A stretch of DNA of 64,000 nucleotides from Tetracladium setigerum. Its lineage: Eukaryota > Ascomycota > Leotiomycetes > Helotiales. Below the pieces are notes generated by a model. It searched no databases and was not told the origin of the DNA. It saw only the letters and a program-made list of their open reading frames with translations. A program made the translations under genes and the position numbers. The DNA lies in contig PZJY01000010.1 of the NCBI GenBank assembly GCA_031472005.1, positions 558,001 through 622,000 of the forward strand, written 5' to 3'. Numbering within the stretch: position 1 is the stretch's first letter; each line of letters starts with the position of its first letter. Shown here in pieces: positions 12,862-23,057 of the stretch.

Positions 12862-14145
12862 ATGTCGTCAAACAGATTCACCAGTTATATAAATCGCCAC
12901 AACCCTCCATCAGCTGCTGCCCCCAGTGATCTTCCCACGGCCCAACCTACTCGTCCCAACCGCATAGAACAAGCAAAAAGCCTCAAATTCCCCAATCAAG
13001 GCCTAAGCGGACACTCATACCAACATTCAACAAACAATCCACAGTATACAGGCAGTACTTTTGGCGTTGGTCAAGGTACACGATTCAGCGGACAGGCTGC
13101 TCACAATCAGCAAGAAGAACACAAGCAAGTGGGCTTCCTCGAATCAGAGGTTGGATCGGATTGGGATGAGACAATAACTTCCAATCTGTCGATTGAACCT
13201 GTCAAATCCGAAAACAAGCATGTTTACTCACCCGATGAGGATGATGCTCCTGAAGCTGGGAATCTTCCGCAGGATGCTCATCGCCATTGGGATGAAGCCC
13301 AGTACTCCCCGGAAGAGAAGAAAGCGGTTACTCGTGTGATCCGCCTGCAGTCAAGATCACCCACCAAATCTCGCCAATCCGTAGGCGGGGCGGGTCGAGT
13401 AAACTTGCGACATTACTCTGATATCCCAATGCACAATCAGGGACCAAGCACCCTTGACACCAAGAAGCGTGGGCGTGCAGAGGAACCTGTCCTTCGCACA
13501 AAAAAAGAGTTTTATGCCGACAGTGATGATGTCGACCCCGAAGCCGATGATGATACAACACAGGACCTGTCGCAGGATGATGAATTGACAAAGCCTATGC
13601 TGCAGAGGAGCCAGAGAAACTCGACAGAGCCCCGAGAATTTCAAGCACATCTACCTCAAGGCCAATCCCAAACACATGCCATCAAGACAATGATTCGGAA
13701 CGATACAAGTGACCACTCTACCGATTTTTCTGTAGCTGAGTTGAAATCGATGGATTACTCCAAGCTAAGCACCGAACCCTGGGAAGCTCATGTCAAGCCA
13801 CCAGCATTTACCGTTGACAAAAAAGTGGAAGGTGCATCGCTCGGAGAACGCATCGATCACTACGCATTCTCCAAGGATGCTACACAATGGGAAGACCAAG
13901 TTGCATTCTACCAAAGCCTCAGTCACGATGAATGGGATGAAGCCGGCGATCACATCCTCGCCCAAATCGGCCAGATCTTCCAGGCGATGAAGGAGGCAAA
14001 GAAGAGCAAGCGAGCGGTATTGGAGGCTATCGAGGCAGAGATTGAGGCGAGAGAAAAGCTGGTTCGAGGCAAGTCTGCACAATTCGATGCTAAATTTGTT
14101 GATATGCAGGCGGGTGGGGAGGGGCTTCTCAAAGGCAGGAATTGA
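12862..14145 (+). CDS. Ecm11-like protein (meiotic / synaptonemal complex type)
   Basis: A single uninterrupted frame of 427 codons. Residues 1 to about 285 are polar, low in hydrophobics and probably disordered, with acidic clusters such as DSDDVDPEADDDTTQDLSQ and basic KKRGRAEEP. The C-terminal part from about residue 290 is folded-looking: VAELKSMDYSKLSTEPWE, then VAFYQSLSHDEWDEAGDHIL, then a charged helix rich in Lys and Glu (MKEAKKSKRAVLEAIEAEIE) ending in GGEGLLKGR. This arrangement matches the Ecm11 C-terminal domain. In yeast, Ecm11 works with Gmc2 in synaptonemal complex assembly and has a SUMO-linked role; the role in this fungus is inferred. The frame is intact, unlike several neighbours. 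Confidence 0.72.
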   Translation: MSSNRFTSYINRHNPPSAAAPSDLPTAQPTRPNRIEQAKSLKFPNQGLSGHSYQHSTNNPQYTGSTFGVGQGTRFSGQAAHNQQEEHKQVGFLESEVGSDWDETITSNLSIEPVKSENKHVYSPDEDDAPEAGNLPQDAHRHWDEAQYSPEEKKAVTRVIRLQSRSPTKSRQSVGGAGRVNLRHYSDIPMHNQGPSTLDTKKRGRAEEPVLRTKKEFYADSDDVDPEADDDTTQDLSQDDELTKPMLQRSQRNSTEPREFQAHLPQGQSQTHAIKTMIRNDTSDHSTDFSVAELKSMDYSKLSTEPWEAHVKPPAFTVDKKVEGASLGERIDHYAFSKDATQWEDQVAFYQSLSHDEWDEAGDHILAQIGQIFQAMKEAKKSKRAVLEAIEAEIEAREKLVRGKSAQFDAKFVDMQAGGEGLLKGRN

Positions 14146-14870
14146 CTTTTTTCTTGTTGCCGTGTTCTGCAGATCTGCTCTCTCGATCGGATACTGCTGC
14201 TGCTCGGAGAGCTAGCAATGGCCGGGGAATGGAGATTGATGTGGTCGGTGCTGAGGTAGGGGAATGGGGAATTGCGATTGCCGGAGATGTCTTTCCTGGT
14301 CATGCTTTTGATCTTCATGGGAGGATCAGAAGACTTGGAAGCATTATCACGCGAATGTGGCAGAATTGACGTGAGAGGAAACTACGTGGGTTGTGTTCAT
14401 CCTTTCATGCATGAAATCTTTCCTTTTGCTATCATCTTGCTGGAAATGGACGGCGAAAAGGAAAAAGAAAGGTATTGCAGGTTTTATGCGCTTATGAAAG
14501 TGGCATAGGTCTAATTGCTCGGATGATGTTTTTGATACCCCCAATTGGCTTTAGTTAGAAAAGCAGAACTGAAAAGGTTTTAGCAGAGCAGAGCAGAACA
14601 TATGAAAATGGAAAGTCTTACTTGCATTTTTATTTCCCCTTAACTCGCCGTTTTTCTTTGGTGCGTCGTGAGAGAATATTTGTAAATTGGGGATGACCAA
14701 ACATTCCAATTCAAGTAAGTTTCTGTGTTCATTTTTCACTTCTCCATAATTCAGTTTAATTCATATTCCCGATAAAGGTAACATTAAAACGATAAATGTA
14801 TTGAGTTAGCCGCTAGGTAGGTAACTAACTAACTCTAGATTAAAAGCTCAAGAGAGACAAAAACAACCAC
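14146..14870. other. intergenic region between convergent genes
   Basis: About 725 bases between the 3' ends of the Ecm11-like gene and the transporter gene. It should contain both polyadenylation regions. No gene or repeat is supported. Confidence 0.5.
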
Positions 14871-16553
14871 CTAAAGCTGGTACCTGAAAGTAGGCGACCT
14901 ATCCCCAACTCACTCAACTCCTGATCCGTAAACTCACTCCCATCATCCCTCATCTCCTCCCTCTTCTTATTAATCCTCATATAAGTCACCCTCAGCACCA
15001 CCACGGCCCCCAAGCCAATCACACAAAACATAATCTCCAGCCCATGACCCAGCAAGAACTTCGGCGCATCCCTCGACCGATAGAAATTCGACGCCATCGC
15101 TCCACCAAGGTTACCGGCGCCGATGTGGAAGGCCATTCCGGCGGCGCGTTTGTATGATCCGGCGAGGTTGTTGGACATCCATGTGATGTTTCCGGGGAAG
15201 GCCGGGTAGATGCCACATGTCGCGATGAATACGCCGGCGTAGACGACTCCTGGAACGTGGCCGGCTGCTGAGCCGGCAATGGCGATGAGGAAGCCGGAGA
15301 GGATGGCTAGCATGGGGAAGAAGATGTATGGGGAGCGGCTCTTGCCGGCTTTGGCCGCTTTATCGCTAAAGTAGCATACGACGATTGTGAGACAGGCAGC
15401 GGTGATGTAGATTGGGATGGTGAGCAATTGGGCCATTGTCGCTTTGTAGCCAAGTTGGTTGATGATGGTTGGGAGGAAGAGACCGATTCCGTAGAGGGGG
15501 CAGACGATGCCCCAGTACATCAACAGCCCGACGTAGAGTTGCCAGTCCGTAAGAGCTTTGGCGACGTATTTCCATTCGAATTTCTCACTTTCGGCTACCA
15601 TTCGACCGGAGCGAGCAGAGCCTTGGTATTTTAGTCTGTGAACAGCCCAGGCGCGCTCTTCAGGTGAAAGGAAGGAGGCCGTTTCCGGGAAATCATGAAG
15701 GAGGAAAAATGCGAAGACTGCTACGACGACGGTGAGGAGACCTTCGAGGATGAAAATCCAGCGCCAGCCTTCGTAACCGCCTACGCCGTCCATTTTGACG
15801 ATGAGGTAGGCGAGGAGTCCGGAAAAAGCGCCTGCCATGGAGGCGGCGCTGAAGAAGAGACCTTGTCGGAGGGCCATTTCGTTCGTGCAGTACCACATTG
15901 TTAAATAGTAAGCCACTCCCGGATAAAGACCTGCTTCGGCGATTCCAAGACAAATTCGAACGACCACTAGCTCGTGGTAGTTGTTGACTACGCCGAGACA
16001 GACTGTGCAGGAGCCCCAGGCGATCATGATGGTTGGGAGCCAGACCTGGATTTGGTGTTAGTGGCCATTCGATTATACCCATTCTCGTTTTTGAATAGGT
16101 GATGGCAGATAAAAACTTACTGATGGACGGAGACGTTTGAGGAGGAGATTCGAGGGGATCTCAAAGGCACAGTATGTCAAGAAGAATCTGTGAAGTTGAT
16201 TGTTAGCTCCATGATCTGACTTTCTTGACGTAATGATGTAGATAATGAATGACTTACACTGTGAGAGCAATATTGTACTGTGAACCGTCCTTGGAGAGTT
16301 TCAGAGTTTTGTCCATTCCTTGGATTTTCGCATTTCCGATATTACCGCGGTCGAGGAAGGACAATAAATACAACAAAGCCAGCATCGGAATGAGTCGAAT
16401 GTCCATTTTGCGGAGAGTTTTTTGCTCATCAACCATTGAAAAGTCGATGTTCTCCCCATTTGTAACGGTGCCCTGTTTCTCTGGGTTGATCTCGCCATGG
16501 AGAGCGACTGGTTTGTCGTCCATGGACGATACATTGGTTGATTTGGTACTCAT
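14871..16553 (-). CDS. MFS transporter, Dal5 / allantoate permease (ACS) family
   Basis: Minus-strand exons 16258-16553, 16121-16187 and 14871-16045 join in phase. The first exon gives an N-terminal soluble part (MSTKSTNVSS) and the first membrane segment with the family signature FLDRGNIGNAKIQGM. The second gives CAFEIPSNLLLKRLRPS, and the third VRICLGIAEAGLYPGV, YLTMWYCTNEMALR, GWRWIFILEGLL and the remaining spans, about twelve in all. Members import organic anions such as allantoate, nicotinate, pantothenate or biotin precursors; the substrate here is unknown. The raw frame continues past the usual end to a stop at 14840. The familiar tail GDRSPTFRYQL followed by a stop at 14871 is one frame over, and one extra G in a GGGG run (CCCC at 14903-14906 on the plus strand) restores it, giving 512 residues. 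It is divergent from a C2H2 regulator, which might control it. Confidence 0.88.
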
Positions 16554-17339
16554 GGCGGATTTAGTGAGGCTCGTCCGTTTGTCTGTCTTGTCTGATGGGC
16601 TAGCTATGATAAGCTGCGATGAGTAAAGTAGTGAAGGAACTCCTATGAGGTTCGCAAACCGAAAGATCCGATGATATGATATGTATATCAATTCGATGTG
16701 TATGAGAGCGGCGGGAATGACGGCACTTTATACAACGACGTCGACGTCCACTCCTTCATCCCACCCGTCATTCTTTCCTCTACTCAATCATCCCCTTTTC
16801 TCTCTGCCTCCCACTCTAGCAACGTTCCCCAACTTCTTCTCCTTGCTGTTCTCCTCTTCCCCGCTCCCCACATTCTCGAGGATCGTCCCATTCCCCACAG
16901 CCACCCATGCCATCATACCGCAAAAAGCTTGCCTTCTCCCCAACTTCCCAGCAGTGGGTGGTCGTGATAGGCCCAGATAGGTTCCAAAGCGACCCAGTCT
17001 CGAGATGTGTTGAGGATGGTGGTCGGATAACCGTCGCCGTCATCCACTGCTTGGAAATCGAACATCACGGCCAATGACCAGCCTGCCCACACTTTCCCGC
17101 ACCACTCCTTTCAGGAGGCAACGAGCGCCACCAGAATATCAAGTTCTGAGGATGTGCGTGCGTGCGGGCGAACGAACCCCATCCCATCCTCCAATTCTTC
17201 TCCTCCCCCACACACGCATTCTGACCTTGCTTGACTCCTGAGTAGCAGCAGTGAGGGACGAAGTGGGCAAAAGGAGTTGTTGTGTGGACAGGCAAAGTCA
17301 GTGTTAGTAGTAAGTAGTCCGGAGTAGTCGGGAGGATCG
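16554..17339. promoter_or_regulatory. divergent promoter region, MFS transporter / C2H2 regulator
   Basis: About 790 bases between two gene starts pointing apart, pyrimidine-rich on the plus strand around 16740-16880. The arrangement of a nutrient transporter next to a transcription factor suggests shared control, which is inference. No specific binding site was identified. Confidence 0.5.
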
Positions 17340-20163
17340 ATGGAGGACCACAACACCCCGGTTGTTGAGCCAACCAACACGAGCACGACGAGCACGAGCA
17401 CGGCCACGACAAGTTCGAGGAGCCGGCCAAAGTCTTTGCAATGTCGCTATTGCCCAAGCAGTTTCCGTCGATTGGAGCATTTCCAGAGACATGAACGCAC
17501 CCATACGAAAGAGAAGCCGTTTGCCTGCGATTGTGGCAGGGAATTTGGCCGAAGGTAAGTGGAAGTACAGTTCTTAAAGGGTGGTGGGTGTTGAGTGGAG
17601 TAAGTAAACATGCTTGTCGCTAATCAAGTAATTATATAGAGACATTCTTCTTCGCCATGAGAAACTGGTTCATGGTCGGTCTGGGGATGTGAGTCGACGG
17701 TCTAGTCGATCAAATCACTCTGGTCATGGAACTGCTTCATCCATTCTACCCCCATGGGCCTTCAGACTGGCCCACCATTCAATGGCCAGTCTTCCCCACA
17801 AACGGAGAATGCAATGATAACGCACCCCATGTCCGAGGAAATAATGCCAGAAGCAGCTCATCAATTTATCTCGCGTGAGAATATATCAGACGTTCGACCT
17901 AATCCAGACCTCGGCTTTTTGAATGACCACTCCCGTGGATTGCAGTTTGGTGTTACACCTCATGCAGAAGCAGAGTTCAGCAACTCAAATTATCTTCTTC
18001 CTGGTCCAGGGGCGACTCCTGAGGATTACAATCTCTTCCTCGATCACTTTGACTTGGCCAATCTCTATCTGCCGTCGTCAGTCTTTGATACAGAACTCCC
18101 AACTTCTCTATGGTGCCGACCAGATGAAGTTATCCCAGAGCCTCAACATCGAAATGGACCCTGGGAGCCTCCTCAGGATGAGTTGAATCCACTGAGTCGT
18201 TTTGGTTCACGGCTTCCCTCTCTACAGCCAGAAGAACAGGATCCCATCGAGAATGAGCCTGTTCCTCGTCCACACCGGATCAAGGCCGATCCTCCATGGA
18301 AAATATCTGGTTACGATCACAGGGAGATAAAGAAGAATCTTGAAGAATTTGCGGACGTCTTGCCAAAAGGTTTTATCCTGCCCTCACGACATGCCTTGTC
18401 ACAATTCTTTGAGGGCTACATTAGCGGATTTCACCAACATCTGCCATTTCTACATATACCCACACTGGTAGCCTCAAAGTGTACCCCGGAGCTGCTGCTT
18501 GCAATTGTGGCCGTGGGCGCGCAATATCGATTTGAGAGTAAGAAGGGAAATGATCTGTGGTATGCGTCGAGAGCAATTGCTTTTGAGCAGACGAGAAGGC
18601 GGCAGAGTCAAAGGGTAGCGGCCATTCTATTCTCCACGACTCCCAAGCCAGCTACATACATAAGATCGCCTGTGTCTACCGACGAAGGGACAGAAGGTAG
18701 AGCGCAGTCGACTCTAGGTGGACCGCAGCCTGATGCGACTCCGGACTCACAAGATCCAAGGTAGGTTGGCTAAACGCCTAAAATCTATGATTGCATTCAT
18801 TGCTAAACTTCAAGCAGGACAACGCTAGCTCAAGCTCGTCTTCGAACTATTCAAACCCTGCTCATACTCATGGCAATGGGGATGTGGGGTCCACAAGTCT
18901 TGCTTCGCGAAGCTACCTCTCTCCAAAATCAACTCGCACTTCTCATTCGAGAACAAGGACTTCAGTCACATGAGGACCAGGACGATGCACTTAGCTGGGA
19001 AGATTGGATACTCCTCGAAGGTGATCGCCGCACCAAGTTCCTAGCATATTGCTTCTTTAGTCTTCATTCAATAGCCTACGATACGCCCCTCTTCTGCTTG
19101 CATCCGAGATGAAGATGAAGCTACCACAGTCCACCCGAGAATGGGAAGCAGACTCGGCTCGCCAATGGCAAACAATCCGCCGCACAGCACCCCGAAACAA
19201 TCTATCTTTCCACTACATTCTCTCCAAACTATTCGATGCTGAGCAGGCATTCGCCGAACAAGCTGATCACCCTCCAATCTCATCACTTGGGAATTACGTC
19301 CTCATCCACGCCATCATCCAACACATCTTCTTCGTACGCCAAACCTCCGTAATGGCCAATCCCGTCGCTCAAGATAGCCGGTTACAAGTTGAGGATATCC
19401 AAAAGTTTGAGCGCATTCTGAGATTTTATCAAATCGGCTGGGAACGAGCTCCCGAGAGTAGTCTGGACCCAGCGAATCCATATGGACCGATCGCATTCAG
19501 CTCCACGGCTTTGCTGAGATTGGCATATATCAGACTTCACTGTAATATTGGACCATGCCGAAGACTCGACACGAGAGAGCCACAGATTATAGCTCGTGCG
19601 CTCAAGGCATCGCCACCGTTGATCCGAAGTCCTCTTTTGAGTCGTGCGATACTGCAATCTGCTCATGCACTCTCAATTCCAGTTAAGATTGGGATCAAGT
19701 ACGTGGCACATACTCAAACTCTCATGTGGAGTATGCAGCATAGTCTTTGTAATCTCGAGTGTGCTCTTTTCCTCAGTAAGTCCTATCTATCACCATACAT
19801 AAAACTTCTTTTTCCTTTTTTTTTTTTTTTTTAAAAAAAGGTATATAAAATACTAACCCTCTCCCCTCCCCAGGTAAATGGCTCACAATGATCTCAACCT
19901 CCCTCCCAACCCTCACCTCCGACGAACGCAACCTCCTCCAAATGGTCCGCAGCATCCTCAACGAAACAGACTTTGCCGTTGCCTTCGACGGCAGCATCCC
20001 GGCTGAGGAGAGCGTTAAGCAGCTCGGTACGGCGGTGGTACGGCTGTGGGCCGAGACGTTTTCGGGTAGTCATCATGTCTTTCCGCTCGTGAGGGATATT
20101 GGCGCGGCGTTGGTTATTTCGGTGGATTTGTTAGAAGATAATGTTGTTAGTAGCGTGGAATAG
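17340..20163 (+). CDS. C2H2 zinc finger / fungal-specific domain transcription factor (frame broken once)
   Basis: Exons 17340-17554, 17640-17688, 17766-18760, 18818-19775 and 19874-20163. After a Ser/Thr-rich start, two fingers follow: CRYCPSSFRRLEHFQRHERTH and, across an intron, CDCGREFGRRDILLRHEKLVH; the second has C-x-C spacing. The middle is acidic and disordered. From about residue 330 comes the fungal trans domain, with ALSQFFEGYISGFHQHLPFL, HIPTLVA, ELLLAIVAVGAQYRFE, MAMGMWGP, DWILLEGDRRTKFLAYCFFS and STREWEADSARQW. This C2H2 plus fungal-trans layout is common in regulators of metabolism. In exon 4 the frame shifts between AYDT and PLLLASEMKMKLP. One extra C in the CCCC run at 19086-19089 repairs it and gives 835 residues. 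The last intron contains a long T run. The 17689-17765 intron is phase 0, so the C run at 17749-17753 needs no correction. Confidence 0.87.
19815..19833. repeat. poly-T tract inside the last intron of the C2H2 regulator gene
   Basis: An almost pure T run followed directly by an A run, located in the intron 19776-19873. Such tracts are prone to length variation and to sequencing error. Confidence 0.8.
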
Positions 20164-20955
20164 CTCTAATTACCTATGAAACGCGTGAACTAATGGAAAA
20201 ATGATTAATTAAGATAATTTGCTGCTTCGAAAGTACTTGTACTAGAAATTGAAAGAGCCTCCTTTTTTTCACCTGGCATCTCAACATATCAGTGCTATTC
20301 TTTGCACAGCTCCTCCTGTCAGGATTTGGACTTGGGAATAATTGCCGTAGCTTATTGCCGGACAATTCAATCATAACACAGTTCCTGAGCTTACCTGCCC
20401 GACGTGCCCGTAGTGCCCGCGAAAAGCCTCACAAAAACCCCACAATATCTAGTGGCGGGACTTCCCCGCATTATTTGAGAGGCGCCCTCTTCTCCCCTCT
20501 TTCCTAACTGTCCAAACAGTAATTACATTGCCAAGTTGTGGGACACCCACACCCACACCCAACTCACACTCACATCACATCACATCACTGCGGTGGTGGT
20601 GGTGGTGGTGGTGCGGGCAATCCACTCCAACTGCCCTGCAGAAACCGAAACAATCGTCATCGCCCTCGTCTCTTCAATATATGAACTGCCAAGAAATATC
20701 CTTCTTTCCCACCACTTTGCTAGTGGGACCTGATAAATAAATTTCTTATTTCTCTCAACACCCAACTCTTGAGATATACTTATAAATCTCCTGTTTTTTT
20801 TTCCCCTCCTCTCTCTCATTCTTCCCTCTGAAACCTTTTCCCCTAGAATTATCAAATTCTTCCTTCCCAACTTCGAACGATTTTCTCACCCAAATCTTTC
20901 AAAAGGGACTTGTGTTGGAGTGTAATTAATTATTTGCAAGAAAAGCGAGGAAAAT
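20164..20955. other. intergenic region with a GGT microsatellite
   Basis: About 790 bases between two plus-strand genes. It has a (GGT)n run near 20593-20613, a short CACACC patch before it and CT-rich leader-like sequence at 20750-20860. The promoter of the hydroxyacyl-CoA dehydrogenase gene must be here. No gene is supported. Confidence 0.55.
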
Positions 20956-22627
20956 ATGACGATAGGGAATTCAGTTGCGATTATTGGTGCGGGAGTGCAG
21001 GGACGGAGGTTGGCTTATATGGTTCGTCCTTTTCTTTTCTTTCTTTGTCTTCTATTCATTCTTGAATTGTTTTCAATTTATTCAATCATCTCTTTCAAAA
21101 CTGTTTCACCAACAACTATCTATCCAATATCATCACAACTACCATCCCCAAAAAACCACATTATCACTCACCCACCTGAAATACTAACATCAGAAAAAAA
21201 CAGTGGTCAAGTCGCGGCAACCCCGTCAAATTAATCGATCTCAACCCCTCAGCGCTAGAATCAGCACTCGTCGATATTCAGAAATTGAAAGCAAAATCGG
21301 TAAAGGAAAATGAAAACAGTAAGACGGTTGTAGAGGCGAAGAAGAAGCATGAAAATGGTGTTATTAAGACTTTTTCTTCATTGATGAAAGAGGAGGGGAA
21401 GAGGGAGAGTGGGAGTGGGAGTGGAAGTGTGTTGGGGATGCTTGGTTGGTTGTTGAGGTGAGTTGTGGAGTTTTTTTCATTGTTAATTATTTTGTATTCC
21501 TTCTTATTCATACATTCCCCAACTCTCCCCCCTTAAAAGTCAGAGGATATCTCTCCATGAAAAAGAGACCTCAGGAAACCCACTCTAAGAAATGGAAAAA
21601 AACAGTGATGAAAAGCTAACGAACAATCTTTCTCAAAGAACGTCCCAGAAAAACTCCAAGCTAAAAGAGCAATCATCAAACAACTGGACGAATTATCAAA
21701 TCCAACGACCATCATCGCTTCAAATTCAAGCAGTTTTACCATTTCAGAGGTGATTGATGGATTGGATCTGAAGTATCCTGAACGATGTGTTAATTTGCAT
21801 TCTTGTGAGTACAGTACAATTTTCTATTCTTTGGAGATGTTTCCATCGAGGGGCTTTATCGTCGATTTTCGAGTTCATTATTACCACGTACTTTACTGTA
21901 TAATTAGACGCAAATGGGTGGGGTAAGAATCTAAGAAGAACAAAAGGCGTTTTAAAAACTAATCGAAAATATGTATGTGAAAGCTAATTCGATATCGAAA
22001 TAGATTGGCCACCCGAAACATGCGCAATGGAAATCATGGGCAGCAATATCACGGAACCATCCATCATTCCAAGATTAATGACCGCATGTGAAGAGCATGG
22101 TTTCACACCTTTTCACGTCAAGAAGAATTCTACGGGATATATTTATAATCGGTATGTCCTCCTTCTCCCTCTCATCCCATCCCAGCCCAACCCAAAAATA
22201 CATTCCTCAACTGACTAACCTCCACAGAATCTGGGCAGCTATAAAACGTGAATCCCTCCTCGTAGCCGCCTCTGGCGTCGCGACACCAAGCGAAATCGAC
22301 GCGATCTATAAAGATGTTTTGAAGACCCCTCTGGGGCCGTTTGAGCAGATGGATGTGGTGGGGTTGGATGTGGCGTTGGCTATTGAGGAGCATTATGTTG
22401 AGTGTAGGGGTGAGTTGAGAGGAGGTGGTGGGGAGGTTGAGAAGCGGAACGGGAGTGTGAATGGGAATGGGACTTCGAATAGGAATGGGAGTAATGGATT
22501 AAAGAAGGGAGAGAATGGAGGAAAAGAAAGCACAGAGGATCTAGCAGCTGGACGTGAATTGTTGGCGAGGATGATTGCCGAGGGGAAGTTGGGTGTTAAG
22601 AGTGGTGAGGGGTTTTATAAGTACTGA
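20956..22627 (+). CDS. 3-hydroxyacyl-CoA dehydrogenase family protein (frame broken once)
   Basis: Exons 20956-21021, 21204-21457, 21639-21804, 22004-22151 and 22228-22627. The N-terminus VAIIGAGVQGRRLAYMW is a Rossmann NAD-binding start. It is followed by KLIDLNP, the block TIIASNSSSFTISEV, then LHSYWPPETCAMEIMGS, and the C-terminal domain with HVKKNSTGYIYNRIW and TPLGPFEQMDVVGLDVAL, ending in GKLGVKSGEGFYKY. These match 3HCDH proteins that oxidise 3-hydroxyacyl-CoA or related hydroxyacids with NAD. A Gly/Asn-rich insert at about residues 270-310 is unusual. Exon 2 ends with DAWLVVE in one frame, but the preceding sequence reads in another; one extra G in the GGGG run at 21434-21437 joins them and makes VVENVPEKL across the intron, for 344 residues. 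The first intron has a GTTCGT donor. Confidence 0.85.
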
Positions 22628-23057
22628 TTTTGAGTGCGAGGAGAAGGTGGGGGACGGGGTGTGAAGTTGGGCATGGTTTTTGAGGACGATTAGGTACATA
22701 GGACAAGGAAGGTTTTGGTATATAGGTATATAGGTAGATGGTAGATATTGCATTGTTTCCAAAATGAACGAAGAAAAGACGTGTAAATTCAATTTACAGG
22801 CACAAAAATTTGCGCTACTACTTCACCGCTGGAGTAAACGGATGCACAAAATAATTAAAGCAAAGAAAGAATCAAGTAATAAATATGCAAGTGAAAATTT
22901 TATAATTGCCATTTCAGCAAAATAGTCACACATAAAGAGCCGAGTTTTGAAGTAATGGAACAGCAATTAAGCTGTTCCAACCCATGTGATGAAATTCTTC
23001 TCTAATTCAATAATTAAAATTAAAAATTAAATCAAAGCCGAGACCTTCATCGTCAAT
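22628..23057. other. intergenic region between convergent genes
   Basis: About 430 AT-rich bases holding the 3' ends of the dehydrogenase gene and the secreted LVIVD-type protein gene. An inverted pair around GGAACAGC...GCTGTTCC occurs near 22958-22980 and might form a hairpin at the transcript end. No gene is seen. Confidence 0.45.
22958..22980. terminator. small inverted repeat in a convergent intergenic region
   Basis: The arms GGAACAGC and GCTGTTCC are perfect complements around a short AT loop between two converging genes. A role in transcript ending is only inferred; fungal polyadenylation does not require hairpins. Confidence 0.3.

Noticed and set aside
17740..17770. Possible frameshift at the CCCCC run in the C2H2 regulator
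   Set aside because: A GTGAGT...TTCAG intron (17689-17765) joins the frames in phase 0, so no correction is needed.
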